Part shown: one piece after another, positions 42,497 to 54,212 of the stretch | Position numbering within the stretch: position 1 is the stretch's first letter | Layout: every line of letters starts with the position of its first letter | DNA from: Rachicladosporium sp. CCFEE 5018 | Taxonomy: Eukaryota > Ascomycota > Dothideomycetes > Cladosporiales > Cladosporiaceae | DNA length: 64,000 bases | NCBI GenBank assembly: GCA_002077045.2 | Contig: KZ111140.1 | Location: 966,493 to 1,030,492, forward strand | Direction of reading: 5' to 3' | Position numbers and translations under genes: made by a program | The notes under the pieces: generated by a model | Database searches by the model: none | The model's input: the letters and a program-made list of their open reading frames with translations, nothing else | Told to the model about the DNA's origin: nothing

Positions 42497-43505
42497 TCAG
42501 TCTTCGTAGGTTTCCTCGTAGGCTTCTTCCTGGAAGTCGCACAAGGTGTCAGCACAACATGTAGAATGATTTTTTGGATCATACGAACGTAGTCTTTACG
42601 CGCTTCGGCGACTTCCTCTGCATCACTACTGCTGCCTTCACTCGCCTCTGCCACTGCCTCCTCATAATCAGCTCTCGCATCTTGCACTTCCTCGCGGTCG
42701 CTACTCGACACGCTATCGCCGTCGGCATCCGTGGCAGGGAGTAATTCTGGTGGCGCTCCAGAAGGTGGCGCTCCATAGCCGCCCTGACCGTAGCTCGGAT
42801 CACCACCATAGCCTTGTGACTGACCCTGCGCGGCCCCACCATGGTGATCGTCATCATCTGAGTGTCGTTAGTCGGGAGCATTTTCGACCCATACATCTCC
42901 GTGGAAGCCTCACCCGTTGCATTGGCGATGAGGACACCGCCTACCGCTCCAGCAGCCAAGCCTCCGGCTCCGTAGAGCATTGCGTTGTTGCCGCCTTTCT
43001 TCTCGTGGCCGTAGCCAGGCTGCCCGTACTGTGGGCCACCATCGTAAGCTGACTGACCGGCGCCGTATGAAGGATCTCCATGGGCCCCCAAGCCATGTTG
43101 CGGCGCTTGACTACCATACTGAGGGGCAATGCTGTGTCCCACGAAACCGCGATTATCTCCGTGGCCGGGATTTGGTGGGTCCCAGGTTGAATGGCCAGTC
43201 GCCTGCTCGATAAAGAACCACCGCTGCTGGTTCTGGTCCCACTGGGAAGACCAGCCTGGTGGGCATGTAGGTACACCGGGAAGAGAACCTTGGGGTGGAA
43301 GGTGATTTCCGTATCCCTGCGGCTGGCCCCCACCGCCGTGGCCCAACCCGGGAGCTGGACCGCCCTGAGGCTGCCGGGATCCGTAGTAGGCATCTGACTC
43401 TCCTCGCTTTGCTTCTGGGACGTGGCCGATTTTGGTGTGGTCATCGTCTGCGAACTTCGCCTTGAGCTCGTCGAATCCCTTGGAAAGGTTCTTGAGGAAT
43501 GACAT
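42497..43505 (-). CDS. WW-domain protein with glycine zipper and acidic tail
   Basis: There are three exons (43505-42914, 42857-42589, 42529-42497) with introns of 56 and 59 bases, coding for 297 residues. A short basic N-terminus (MSFLKNLSKGFDELKAKF) and a Gly/Pro/Gln-rich region precede one WW domain at about residues 83-112, with both tryptophans and the aromatic pair (CPPGWSSQWDQNQQRWFF, then STWDPP). A hydrophobic glycine zipper follows (YGAGGLAAGAVGGVLIANAT), then more Gly/Tyr repeats and an acidic tail with two matching DYEEA blocks. WW domains bind proline-rich ligands; the zipper could insert in a membrane. The exact role is unknown. The intron 2 donor is GTTCGT. Confidence 0.8.
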
Positions 43506-44297
43506 CGTGCGATGGTGACTTCGACTTTAGGTCCTGGATTGAGATCGTCCTTAACCGGAGAATAATTCTGATTTATGTCGGACTCGATACATAGTAGCCT
43601 ACCACTTTTAACGAGACTGCTGCAGTCACCCACACATGCCGCAACAAGGGTCGCATGCGGCCCTGAAGTTCTCAGCTACCCACCTTCTGCAGCCAAGCAT
43701 AGTCTGCGTATCGCGTGCGTTGCGGGAACAGTTCCAGCATGTGGCAGCATGTCCGATCGCTTGGTTATGCCTTGCGCGCCATATATGCACGTGCAAAGCT
43801 CCATGTTCCAGCAGACCTGCCGGTCGCCAAGACTCTGTGCTTCAGTCCATGCAAGTTGCCATGCAGCCAAGACAAATGTGCTGTCCTGTAGCTTTCGCGA
43901 GAGTAACTCGTGCAGTAGCTTCATGCTTTGCACTCCACGAGAGCTCTGACACGGGTCCTAGCCATGTACCTCCGTCCGAGGTGAATGCCTTCGTCTGCCG
44001 TATATGCTGTCCATGCACACACCTTGATGTGCTGCATCAAGTCGAGGAAGTGAGCGACAGCCTTACGATGGGGGTCGTGATCGTGATGCCCCTGGCTTCT
44101 GTGATTCTTCCAAAGTAGTGGTGCCTGTGCTCTATTCCCGGCGAGAGAGATCAGGCCTCGTCGATTGTTCTCCTGTATGGAGGACCTTTCAACTGGCGTC
44201 GAAAAACCGATGTAATCCGACAAGACCAGGAAGTGCACAGTAAGACGTCGCCATGCTCTGCACATGTATGTCTGATAAAGCAAGCCAGACCAGTGCA
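43506..44297. other. Spacer between WW-domain gene and histidine kinase gene
   Basis: Promoter side of the WW-domain gene and 3' flank of the kinase. Frames at 43575-44118 have no recognisable domain. No RNA gene seen. Confidence 0.4.
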
Positions 44298-47200
44298 TCA
44301 TTCATGGTCGCCCTTGAGGTCCTGGATCAAAGCCTGCAAGTCCTTCATACTGATCGGCTTCGTCAAGAAGCTGTCAATGCCTGCAGCCTTGGCCTCATCC
44401 TGTGCAGCGGTGTCCGTAACGCCGGACAGAGCCGTAATGTTGCATCGCGGAAGTCGCTCTCTCTTCTCAAACTGTCTGATCTTTCTCGCCGCCCCAGTCC
44501 CGTCAAGTAGAGGCATATTAAGATCGGTCAGAACGAGGAACAAGCTGTGATGCAGTAAGTTGTACTTCTCCACAGCCTCCTTGCCATTTTCAGCCGTGAA
44601 GTACTCCAATTTGAGTTTCCTACACAAGGCGATGAGCAATCTCATGTTGATGTTGTTGTCTTCGACAAGAAGCACTTTTGTGTGCGCCTTGGGTATGGCA
44701 TTCTCCTTTGGCTCTAGCGGACTGACTACCATACTGTTCGGCTCTTCGGAGGGCAGGCTTGTGCCTTCGGTATCTCGCTTGCTATCCACCGCATCGCTCG
44801 GTCCGCGCGAATAAGGACTGTCCGGAAAGTAGCCGTGTTTGCCTTGGGGCCCGTGTGAAGCCGGCGATGCAAAGCTGGACAGTTTGTTACTTTGGCCGGA
44901 ACCCCAGGATACCTGTGATCGTGTGCCACTCTTGCGTTTGGTAGCACCAACCACGCTCCAGTCCGTGGTCTCTGACGAGCGGATGATCCTGGCAATCTTC
45001 GCCGGCCCAATGCTATTGACGTTGTCAGTAAGGTTAACTTTCTTAGATGGGGGCAAGGCCGTACGGTTGTTGTACAAAGCACGCTCGAATAGGCAGCGGA
45101 TGCTCGCAATATGTAGACTGGTACTTCGAGGACAGCACCAGCAGGTAAGCGCCCCGTGTAGTGATAACGTCGAATACCTCCTCAAGTGAGCTTGGTAGCT
45201 GAACGATCCAGTCATGTAGCTCAGACTCGGTGATCGCGAAAACAGTGGGGCCGGAGTCGCCAGTAATCTCCGGACCTGTGGAGGTCTGCCACGTAAGCCA
45301 TTTCTTATTGATCAACCTTACGCTCTCTTCAACCAGCTGAGCATTCTTCGCCCTTGGTGTGTCTAGACTTCCAGCAAGGCGACTGCAGAGATGCATCCGC
45401 CGTGGACTAAGATCTTGTAGCAGATCATACTTGCTAGCCGTCCCGGCGGCAAAGGGTAATTCGAGCTCCACTGTAGCAGTAGTGCCACGTCCCTTTTCGC
45501 TGTCGAAGCGGATGTCTGCCCTCATGTCTCGACAGATTTGTTTCACAATACTGAGACCAAGACCAGTACCAGTCGCATGCGAGTCTTCTTGCTTGAATGG
45601 AGTGTATAGATCGTGCTCGACGAAAGAGCGGCTCATGCCGACACCGGTATCTTGAACAGTCAGCTTGAGTCGGGCGCTGTCGTCTTCGCTCGTGTGAGGG
45701 GTCTCGATGAATTGCAGTGAGACGGAGATGCTGCCCTCCTTGGTATCTGTATCGATGTCAGTACTTGGGCCAGATTGTTCGCTTCTATGCTACGGGGTAT
45801 CCGCAAGGCGAGACAATTAGTAGCACAGGATATACTCACACTTCAGAGCATTCCCGACAAGGTTCGTGAGTACGCGGGTCCAGGAGCCGCTCTGGCAAGG
45901 TGTTAGCACGTCGTTCCAATATTCACACAGATTCCGATCCACTCACCGAAATGGTCAAGAACCAAGATGAAGCACGATCGATGTTCAAGATGACAGCGAC
46001 CTCGCTGTTGCGCTTCCCGGAGAAGCTGGCCAAGCTGGTGGATTCAGAAACGGGGCTAGAGGGCGGTTGATTCTCCTCATGTATGGGCGATACAGTCGAC
46101 CCTCCTCGCTCTCGGAACCTGTACGCTGATACGACAGACTCCAGCACATCCTCGGTCAAGCGGGCCAGATCCAGATCTGTCGTAACTCCGACTTCGCCGA
46201 CATGACCCTCGCTACCGTGGGTCTTGCGCCGTGCGCCATCATTTACAACTCTCTCCGTTCGCTGCGCCTGCGTAAAGCTAGTTACCTTGGAGTAGTCTAA
46301 GATGTGATTGACGGTGTCGAGCAGTGTTCTGCCCGCCATGCTGATCGTGTTCGCCATCTCCATTTGAAACGTCGTAAGCTCGCTCTCCTGCAGGAACTCC
46401 ACGCCAGCCAGTATGCCATGCAGTGGCGATCGAAGCTCGTGACTGATGCTGCCAATGAATGCCGACTTCGTGCGGTCTGCTGCAACGGTTTCTAATTGTG
46501 ACAGCTTGTTGACGATGCATGCGCCGAAAGCTGCGAGATACTGCAGGTCCTCGCTTGCATCGAAGAGACGGTCTTGAGTTGTTGTCCAGATGATCCCCGC
46601 AGACCGCCACCTATCTGCGGTACTGTCGAATATGGGATACAGAGCGATTGCCTTCGCCCCCCGCAGCATGACTGCAAGCTTCTCTGCATCACGCTGATCG
46701 CGGGTACGGGGACGCTTGCGCTCCGCGCCACTAGGACCGCTGCTCGCAGTGGTAGTGAAATCCTCGCCACTGCTCGTCCTGTAAGCTTGCCCTCCTTCAT
46801 TGAAATTCCACACCTTGCCACGCGGGTAAGATTTGACGAGATGCGCTAGGAAGTCCTGGGGGATTTGGATTGGTAGAGCAGGATCGCTCGGCGTACTCGA
46901 GCGGACCCGGGCAGAGTAACCACAGCTCTTGCTCAACGGCACGGATTGCCCACCATCTTCAGTATCACTCGTTTGCGCAAGCTCGCCACCACTGACGCCA
47001 CTAGTAGTGGTTGATCGTGTCTCCGTTCCAGGACGAAATCGATTGGCATTGGGTTGATCGCGTTTCGCATGGCGCGCAGAGATGGCAGATGCATCAAGGA
47101 AGACGACGCCTTCGACGTCGAGACCTTCTCGCAGCAAGTTACAGGCTCTTGCGTATGTCAGTGCTACTTCTTTCACCATGTTGAAGTCGCGCTTGGCCTC

Positions 47201-48467
47201 GGTCGTCTGTTTCGATTTCGTTGCTGCATCTGCTAGCGTCGCTGTTTCGCTAGACATGCTGCGCACAGCAGTGGGTAGGTCTCGTGTCAGTTTCGGTCGA
47301 TGTGTTGCTTCAGACTTTTGATCCGTCACGCGCGTCGACGTTGGTTTGTACTGATGAGCGACGGAGGTAGCCTGTCGATTGGAAAGCTCGTTAGTCGTAC
47401 TTATTCTCACACGTCTGGTCATGGGGCGTACATTTGCTTCGATCGCGGTCGAGTCATTCTCGTAGCCGAACTCTACATCAGCACGAGCTCGTCGTGCACG
47501 CCGATCTTCTTTATTTGACGTCCCGACAACGTGATGCCGTCCTGCTTTCCGTAGCCGTTCGTCATTGTGGACGCTCCACCACTCTCGGAGACTATCTTTA
47601 TCATCGTTGAACAATCCGAGTCCCTGTATGAGACGCTCACCGCGTCGCTGCTGACATCTGACCACGACGGAGTCCAAGTGCCTAACCACTGTGTCTGATA
47701 AGTCTTCCGCAAGCGCCATCTCAGCCGCAGAGATGCCGTAGCGTGGCTTATCGTCCATCATGGTGAGAGCACCAAGAGGAACACCCTTCGGGTCCCGCAG
47801 AGGCACGGAGAACACGAATCTATGCTGTTTCCCGCGTTCAAAGAATGGCGAGGCCTGTAGGTCGTCGCGGTCTCGAACATCGCTGACAATGCGATAGTGA
47901 CCGCTGGAGCCATCCTTGTAGTAGTACTCGGCCTCGTCAGGGACCTCTCGCAGGCGGCGAGCCTTGCGGAAAGCATGCATCTGGCTATAGTTGATGCCAT
48001 CCCGCGTTGGAAAACTGCAGGTACCCAGCCATGGAGCATCAACTACATCCTCGATATTATCGTAGCTGAGACTGATACTCCTGGTCGCCTCGACAAGCAC
48101 GTACTCAGTGGACGTAGTGATGATGCTGATAAGGCAACGCCGTACCCCAAATCGCAGAGCCGCGAGCTGGGCAAATCCGGTGAGAGACACATCGCCGCAG
48201 CTTCGCGGTTTCGGCAGCGGTGCTGCCGGGTCCGCTGGGAATGCTGATCTGTTCAAGGTGGCGGGCTTAAACTCAGAGATCCATTCCCGAAGATACCTAT
48301 TGCGCGTCAGTAAGTCGCTTCTTCGCTCCAATCGGGCAGATTGCGAACCGGAACGCGATCTTGTCACGCGCAGACTCGGTACGAGGTCGTATCACACCAT
48401 GCATCTCACTGCCATGGCTCTCCTCGTCAGACTCGGCCCTCTCCGTGTTCGAAGTTGCTTGCCACAT
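44298..48467 (-). CDS. GAF-containing hybrid histidine kinase with receiver domain
   Basis: There are five exons: 48467-48349, 48296-45947, 45891-45840, 45746-45065 and 45012-44298, coding for 1305 residues. A GAF-like sensor region is at about residues 55-220 (ALRFGVRRCLISIITTSTEY, FVFSVPLRDPKGVPLGALTM). A disordered basic stretch follows. HisKA: SISHELRSPLHGILAG with phospho-accepting His at about 659. HATPase: WTRVLTNLVGNALKY (N box), QDTGVGM and GTGLGLSIVKQI. Receiver: KVLLVEDNNINMRLLI, phospho-accepting Asp at about 1231 in VLTDLNMPLLDG, and FLTKPIS. Such kinases feed the HPt-response regulator phosphorelay controlling stress responses. The first intron uses GTTCGC, and the intron at 45064-45013 restores the VQQP-IGPAKIARII block. 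Confidence 0.88.
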
Positions 48468-49117
48468 CGCATCTATGAAGTCTATGGCGGCATGATCTAG
48501 ATCCACGCTCGAAATGATATGCGGTAGGCAAATGCGAGTGCAATAGATTGCACAGTGGCTGAACGCGTACAGAAAATGATGTCAACCGGGCTACCCTGTG
48601 TTGCGTGTCGCGAAACGAAATCATGGAGTGCATGGAATCGATGGCCGAGTCCGAAAGTCCAGAAGTCGATCGATCCGCCCCACTTTACTCCGTACTGCCT
48701 TGGCACTCACAGCACTCTCCAACTTCTGCTGCGAAGCAGCAATAACCTTCCATGGTAAGTCATGATACGGATGCAAAAGGCATGTAGACGCAAAACCCGC
48801 TCCGAAACGTCGTGATCACATACGAGCGCTTCTCACTTGCACTACGAAACCCAGTGCCTTACGGGGTGCGGTGTTCATTAGCTTCAGCACTGCCACCCAA
48901 GAGTCTGGCTGAGTTTACTATGTAGTAATTATGCAGAAAGTCTCGAGCGACTATAAATTCCATGACTCCAGTCCCACAATGGCATATTCAGCAGTCTACC
49001 TTCCACTCATCGCTTCTGAGGCGCCACACTTGCTGGCTGCGCCCATGAAGGTCTCTCCTGCTGTGCTCCCTCGGCAATCCCACCACGGCCCAAAGCCCGT
49101 CGCCCCGGATCGTCTTC
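48468..49117. other. Spacer upstream of the histidine kinase
   Basis: Promoter side of the kinase gene and 3' flank of the next gene. The kinase frame is open upstream of 48467 without another ATG. No separate gene recognised. Confidence 0.4.
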
Positions 49118-50977
49118 CTAGTCAGCCATCGCACGGTTCACTAAAGGATTCGCGGGGATTGAAGTGCCTGGATAGAAAGCCTGGCTGAGTCGGCGATCCG
49201 CAGTCGTGGGCTCTATTTGCGGCGAAGCTGCGACGGCTGACTTGGCATAAGGGTTCTCTGGGATCGAGAGTGCGGGATCGTAAGCAGAATCAGTCTGTAT
49301 CTGTGCTATGCCAGACATCGTTGCGTCAGTCAGTGATATCTGAGCAGTCTGTACCAGTGAATCATCGCCAGGCTGCTGGGGCTGTTGCGCACGGGACAAA
49401 GCTGAACTCTGCATCTGGAGCCCATTTGACGGCACTGGTAGCTGGTGCGGTTTTAGTCCTTCGGGGCCGTTGCCGCGAGCCCTTTCGCGTGACGAGGAGC
49501 CATCTTCGAGACCGGACGATTCAGAGTCCGAAGGCGCGAACTTTCTTGGGAAGCCTGGGAAGGGCAGAGTCTTGAGCTCGCCCTCCGTCAACTGCCAAGG
49601 CGTTTGGACAGCCTCTTCCACGGGGTCCTCATCTACCACTGCATGTACTGTCGCGGCAGCGGTAGCTTTCTCGATGCGATCGCTTTTGCGTTTCTCAAGC
49701 ATACCCAATATCACGTTGGTCATCTCCTCCGAATCTTTGCACAACTCCCGGAGCACTGTGCGGACATCCTCCTCCGGTGCTTCTACAACGGCATCAACCA
49801 GTACCTTCATGGTCGACACTTCTTCGGTATCAGGCTCGACCTTTAGCGTCAAAGGGTGATTTGGATGCTTCTGCCTCCACGGCCGAGTCATGTTCGCGAT
49901 ATCAGTCTTGGTCACATACTGAATCTGCTCGGAAGCATCCGAGAACTCCTTCCTGAGCCAGTCCTCCACAGCACCATAGCCATAGCCCTCTTCGACTTTG
50001 AGTCGGCCGAAGTATAGCATCGCATCAGACTTGCGGTACTTCTCCATGATTGTAGTGCCGTGGGTGTGCTCAATGTCTGGCGTGCACTCTCGCGAGATGT
50101 ACACCCACTCTGGGATGCAGTGACAGTGCACGCCCCAGAGGGCATGCTCTTTGCCAGTCCCAGCGTGGTTCGTGAATGAGAGCACACGCAGTCGCAGTTT
50201 GCAGCGTTCCTGATCTTCAAACATCGTGACTCTTCGCGCCTTGACGCGGAGACCTGTGACTTATCAATAACACGAGCTTTCATTCCTCGTACCATCACAC
50301 CTACCTTTACCAACTGATCGTGTCTTCCTTTCCATCGGCTTAGTCGAGCGACAACCCCAGGACTCCACCTGGGTCCCATTCTCAGCAACGTAGACTCGCC
50401 CTACACTTCGCCTCCAGAAGTTGGTCACATGAGGCAGCAGGTTCGCAATTTCCTGACTATTCTTGAGAAGGACAGGCTGCTCCATCTTGAACAACTTGAG
50501 CCGTGTAGCGTCGATGTTGTCCGGGAAGGGATTGTACTTGATCCGCTTATTGGGAAACATCAGCCACGATCCAATGATGGGAGGCATCTTGACCTCAGGA
50601 GGATAGGATTGCTGCAGCTCATCGGTGGCGAAAGGGCGAAGATCGCGTGGCGCGCTCGTCCGTGGGACATAGCATGCCGAGAGCCAGCGATCTTTGATCT
50701 TCTGACGCTCAGCTGGTGTCGCTTTTGGCACGCCCCCTCGCGAAGTCCGCTGAGGTGGAGGTCCTGCGACAGCTTCTGTAGCGCCGACGACAGCAGTGGA
50801 GGAGAAATCTTGGGCCACATCGCTGGCAGCCAGCTGTCTAGCGGAGCCTCCATCACTTGGATGTGGGTGCTCATTAAGGCCTTGTTCAGCGTCAGGACCA
50901 GCTTGCACGTAGCCAGTCGGTGGCTGATCGATCGACCACTGTCCTGTATATTGCGGATCCGGGTACGTCGAGGTCAT
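49118..50977 (-). CDS. Unrecognised 602-residue protein
   Basis: There are two exons, 50977-50305 and 50253-49118, with a 51-base intron (GTAGGT..CAG). A donor six bases earlier, GTAAAG, is also in phase. The first 90 residues are disordered. A conserved-looking core follows: KIKDRWLSACYVPRTS, PPIIGSWLMFPNKRIKYNPF, LPHVTNFWRRSVGRVYV, VKARRVTMFEDQERCKLRL, then FTNHAGTGKEHALWGVHCHC and WVYISRECTPDIEHTHGTTI, with several Cys and His residues. The C-terminal third is disordered and acidic. I recognise no family. The tight core, intact frame and canonical splice suggest a real gene, perhaps restricted to this fungal group. Confidence 0.7.
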
Positions 50978-51332
50978 TTTAGATGGCCCTCACGCGCACT
51001 TGAAAGCAGCCTCAGTGTATCTGGCTGTGGCAATGCGCTGCAGTGCTTTACCACATCTCCTTCTGATCAATGGTATGCAAGTTCGACGGTCACAAATCTG
51101 ATGGGACTGGTGACTGTGTTGTTGCCGTCGTAGACCACCGGGTGGACGCTCGGGTCGATGCACTGGACCCAACTATATGTACCTTATGCATGTGTGATGC
51201 CTGAGGCAGCAGTGAACGTCTGGGAGTTTACATGAAAATGTAGGTACAATATGCAGTCGCAGACGCTGCAGTTGAGATTCGCTGCGGTATTTCCTGTTGT
51301 CTCAAACATCTGTCTGTCTGCCCTCCAACACC
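50978..51332. other. Spacer between two minus-strand genes
   Basis: Promoter of the unrecognised gene and 3' flank of the Shg1-like gene. Nothing else seen. Confidence 0.4.
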
Positions 51333-53138
51333 TCACTTCTCCCCTTCCTTCACCTCGCCCTTCTCCCGCAACTCTCCCTTCTCCCTCGTCCTCACGCTCT
51401 CCGCACTCCTCTCTCTCCTACGCTCTCGACTGCGACTCCTCTCCCTACGCTTCGGCTCCTCTCTTGATGCCCACCGCTCGCTATCTCTGCGATCCCGACT
51501 GCGGTCGCGGCGATGACTGTCCCTGTCGCGACTCGCGTCACGCGGTGCACGCCTTGGAGCGGTAGGTGCGCCACCAGGGACATACCGATCGATACCCGCC
51601 GGACTGCGGCTTCTGCTTCGCCGTCGCACAGAACCATCTTCGCGGTAGCGTCTAGCTGGTGGTGGCGGCGGAGGGGAGCGCGTACGGCTTCTTCGTCGCC
51701 TCGGACTCTCGGCTCGGCGTCTGGAGTCTCTGCTTCGACTCCTCGCTGCTGTGCGTCGCTCGACTACTTCACCCTCTTCACCCCTGTCGCGCTCTCTCTC
51801 TCGCTCGCGTCCACCACCACCACGACGAGCTTTCCAGGCTTCGCGCTCTTCGCTGATGCTGCGATAGTACGCTTCGCGGCGGGAGGTACCTTCTCTGTAG
51901 TCCCCTCTGCGAGACTCGTCCTCGCGGTTGCGTGGACGTGCCGGAGGAGACTCGCGTCTACTGCGGCCATATGAGGATCGCGGAGGAGGGGTGGGCGAAC
52001 GATAGCGGGTCGATGGACGGCGATTGCGGTCGTCGTCTGCTGCTGGGCCGGTGGGGATGGACTCTCGTTCTCGGGGACCTGTGGGGATCTTGGGGGAAGA
52101 CTCGTCGCCAGTGCGGCGTAATGTAAGGGATGTCGGATGTAGCCCACGTGACCTCAAGGCGTCGTCCTTCGCCGGAGCTTGTCCGCGTGCAAGGTGCGGC
52201 GGAGGCTCCATGCTCGCACTGCGCTCGAGTTCAGGTCTTCGAGCCTTGTCGGCCATTGCCTTGCCCTCCCTTAGCAGCAGGTCGAGCGCTTCCTGCTCCA
52301 ACCGTTCCTTGTGCCTCCTCTCGCATTCCTTCTGCACCCTCTCCTTCTCCTCCCTGGCAGCCTTCTCCTTGTCCTCCGCTTCCTTCAAAGCCTTATCTCT
52401 CTCGTCGTTATACTTCCTGATCCTCTCCTTCTCCTTCTCTTTCTCTGCGTTCTTCCACTCCAGCCGCTCCTGCCGTCGCTTAGCTTCGCGTTGCAGCCTC
52501 TCCGTCTCCTTCATAAGCTCATCTTGCTTCTTGCGCAGCCCCTCCAGCTCCTTCGTCTTCCTCTCCCTCTTCTCAGCCTTTACCCTCGCCTTCTCATCAG
52601 CCACGTACTTCGTCTCCCTCGCCTTGCGCCGCTCGTCAGCCTCCGCGGCATAAGCCTCCTCACTCTTCAGTCCTCGCAGCCGCTCCTCCTCTGCAGCCTC
52701 ATCTCCAATCTCCTTTCGCCGGATCTCCCTGAGTTGCGCCTCCGCCCCCGCGAGATAGATCTCAATGTACTGATCCACATCCCCTCGAGTCCGCTCATAC
52801 ACCCCCGCTCTCGCCGCTGCACCTTCCAGCAGTGGAGCTGCTTGTCTGCGATCAGGTCGAAGAAACTTCACTGGCTCGCGCTCGATCTCATCGGCGGTGA
52901 ATTTCCGTAGCGTGGCTTCGAAGATCCCGCGCTGCGCTGACTCGTTGTATTGCTGGAGCGACTTCTTGCGCACTGCGTCGAAGCCACCTTGCTTCTTGAA
53001 TTTGACGAGCATGCTGTCCATTGAGGCGCGTTGGGTGGAGGTTAGGGGGAGTTCGGAGATCTTGGGCTTCTTGCGGGCGGGGAGGGTGAAGGTATCGGTG
53101 TCGTCCGCCATAGAGGCGCCGGCGGTGGTGGCGGCCAT
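51333..53138 (-). CDS. SHG1: BOD1/SHG1-domain protein, COMPASS subunit Shg1-like
   Basis: This is a single exon of 601 residues. The N-terminal 130 residues have the BOD1/SHG1 pattern (SMLVKFKKQGGFDAVRKKSL, ESAQRGIFEATLRKF, VDQYIEIYLAGAEAQL). Residues about 140-300 form a long charged coiled coil (EKRERKTKELEGLRKKQDEL). The C-terminal half is rich in RS, RD and RE dipeptides. In yeast Shg1 is a subunit of the Set1/COMPASS histone H3K4 methyltransferase. The fungal protein is much larger and its RS-rich tail could suggest contact with RNA processing, which is inference. A second ATG at codon 10 is a possible start. It is divergent from the small mitochondrial-type gene. Confidence 0.75.
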   Translation of the reverse strand: MAATTAGASMADDTDTFTLPARKKPKISELPLTSTQRASMDSMLVKFKKQGGFDAVRKKSLQQYNESAQRGIFEATLRKFTADEIEREPVKFLRPDRRQAAPLLEGAAARAGVYERTRGDVDQYIEIYLAGAEAQLREIRRKEIGDEAAEEERLRGLKSEEAYAAEADERRKARETKYVADEKARVKAEKRERKTKELEGLRKKQDELMKETERLQREAKRRQERLEWKNAEKEKEKERIRKYNDERDKALKEAEDKEKAAREEKERVQKECERRHKERLEQEALDLLLREGKAMADKARRPELERSASMEPPPHLARGQAPAKDDALRSRGLHPTSLTLRRTGDESSPKIPTGPRERESIPTGPAADDDRNRRPSTRYRSPTPPPRSSYGRSRRESPPARPRNREDESRRGDYREGTSRREAYYRSISEEREAWKARRGGGGRERERERDRGEEGEVVERRTAARSRSRDSRRRAESPRRRRSRTRSPPPPPPARRYREDGSVRRRSRSRSPAGIDRYVPGGAPTAPRRAPRDASRDRDSHRRDRSRDRRDSERWASREEPKRRERSRSRERRRERSAESVRTREKGELREKGEVKEGEK

Positions 53139-53433
53139 GATGGCGGTGGAGGGTCAACGAGTGTGTGCAGTGGTGAAGGGAAAGTGGAAGTGTAATGTCG
53201 CGGAGCGCGTTTGATAGTGGCCATCGGAAGCTGCGGGGAACGGTTCCGAGAACGCGGAGCTGCACATGCACCTCTGGAACACAGCATCAAGAGGTCAACA
53301 ATCAAGCCCCATAGCTGTACAATTGGCGACACTCGGATCCGTTCAATCAATCTACCTGTCTTTACACATACTGTAGGGCACACAAAACATCCTCACTGCA
53401 ATCGCGCGCACACCCACACACACCTCGGCAGTC

Positions 53434-53835
53434 ATGGTCTCCAAAATCCTCTTCTGGTCCGGCTTCGGTACGTCGCCCTGCCCTGTCCTTCCTCCTTGAC
53501 CCTCACTAACAGTCCCTCAAGGCGTCGCAGTCCGCCTCTGGCAACTCGGCATCGAGATGCGCCCCTTCTTCTACCGCCAAGGTCTCTTTGCGTACCCGGT
53601 ATACGGCCTGATCGGCGCAAGCTTCGGCTACTGGCTGCAAGGCATGGAGGACAACCAAATGCGGTATCTAGGCGACACACGAGATCGACTACTGGAGAAG
53701 CGGAGACGGAGAGCGGAGAGGGAAGGAGGTGTGAACTCTGGGAGTGAAGGGCAGAAGGTGGCAGATGGGATTTTCGCGGGTGTGAAGGAGGGGAGGGATA
53801 GGGGGTTCGAGGGACGGGAGGCGGCGGCGAGCTAG
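53434..53835 (+). CDS. Small complex I-type mitochondrial protein (fungal 14-kDa subunit-like)
   Basis: There are two exons, 53434-53467 and 53522-53835, with a 54-base intron (GTACGT..AAG), coding for 115 residues. The N-terminus reads MVSKILFWSGFGVAVRLWQL, then IEMRPFFYRQ and YPVYGLIGASFGYWLQGME, suggesting one or two short membrane segments. A basic coiled helix follows (DRLLEKRRRRAEREGG). This resembles fungal proteins annotated as the 14-kDa subunit of NADH:ubiquinone oxidoreductase in the inner mitochondrial membrane. The match is from memory of the family pattern and is moderate. The last 35 residues are poorly conserved-looking. Confidence 0.6.
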
Positions 53836-54212
53836 GTGGGAGATGCGGAAAGGAATAGGTGTACGAAATGTGGATGGCGATTGTGCCATATCTCGAGACA
53901 GGAGTAGGCAAGGCGAGGGGGGATGCTGAGCCCAGTCTTGCGCCGAGACTGTGTTTGCTAGGCTGCTCAAGCTGCAGCAGATTCCCACAAGGCGTTAACT
54001 CGCCGCAATGTGAATACTATCATGATCATCACTGCAAGCCTCGTCTACTCGATTTTCGAGCTCACTGTTCTAATGTATCGGAGCGTTGCCTGATCCGGTC
54101 TTCCCGGTCGAGCTTTCTGAATTCAGCATCAGGAACATCAGCAAGAGACAGTAAGTGATCACAACATGAAGTCGTGAGCACTTCTGACGTTCGACCATGT
54201 CTTCATGTCCCC
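53836..54212. other. Spacer between small mitochondrial-type gene and YvcK/CofD-like gene
   Basis: No gene recognised. A GTAAGT at 54151 could be the donor of a leader intron of the next gene. Confidence 0.35.

Noticed and set aside
32044..43505. A co-regulated secondary-metabolite or resistance cluster
   Set aside because: No PKS, NRPS or terpene genes are present, and housekeeping VPS16 lies in the middle.
48349..48367. GTG at 48367 as start of the histidine kinase
   Set aside because: An upstream exon (48467-48349) with an ATG and a 52-base intron keeps the frame, and non-ATG starts are not expected here.
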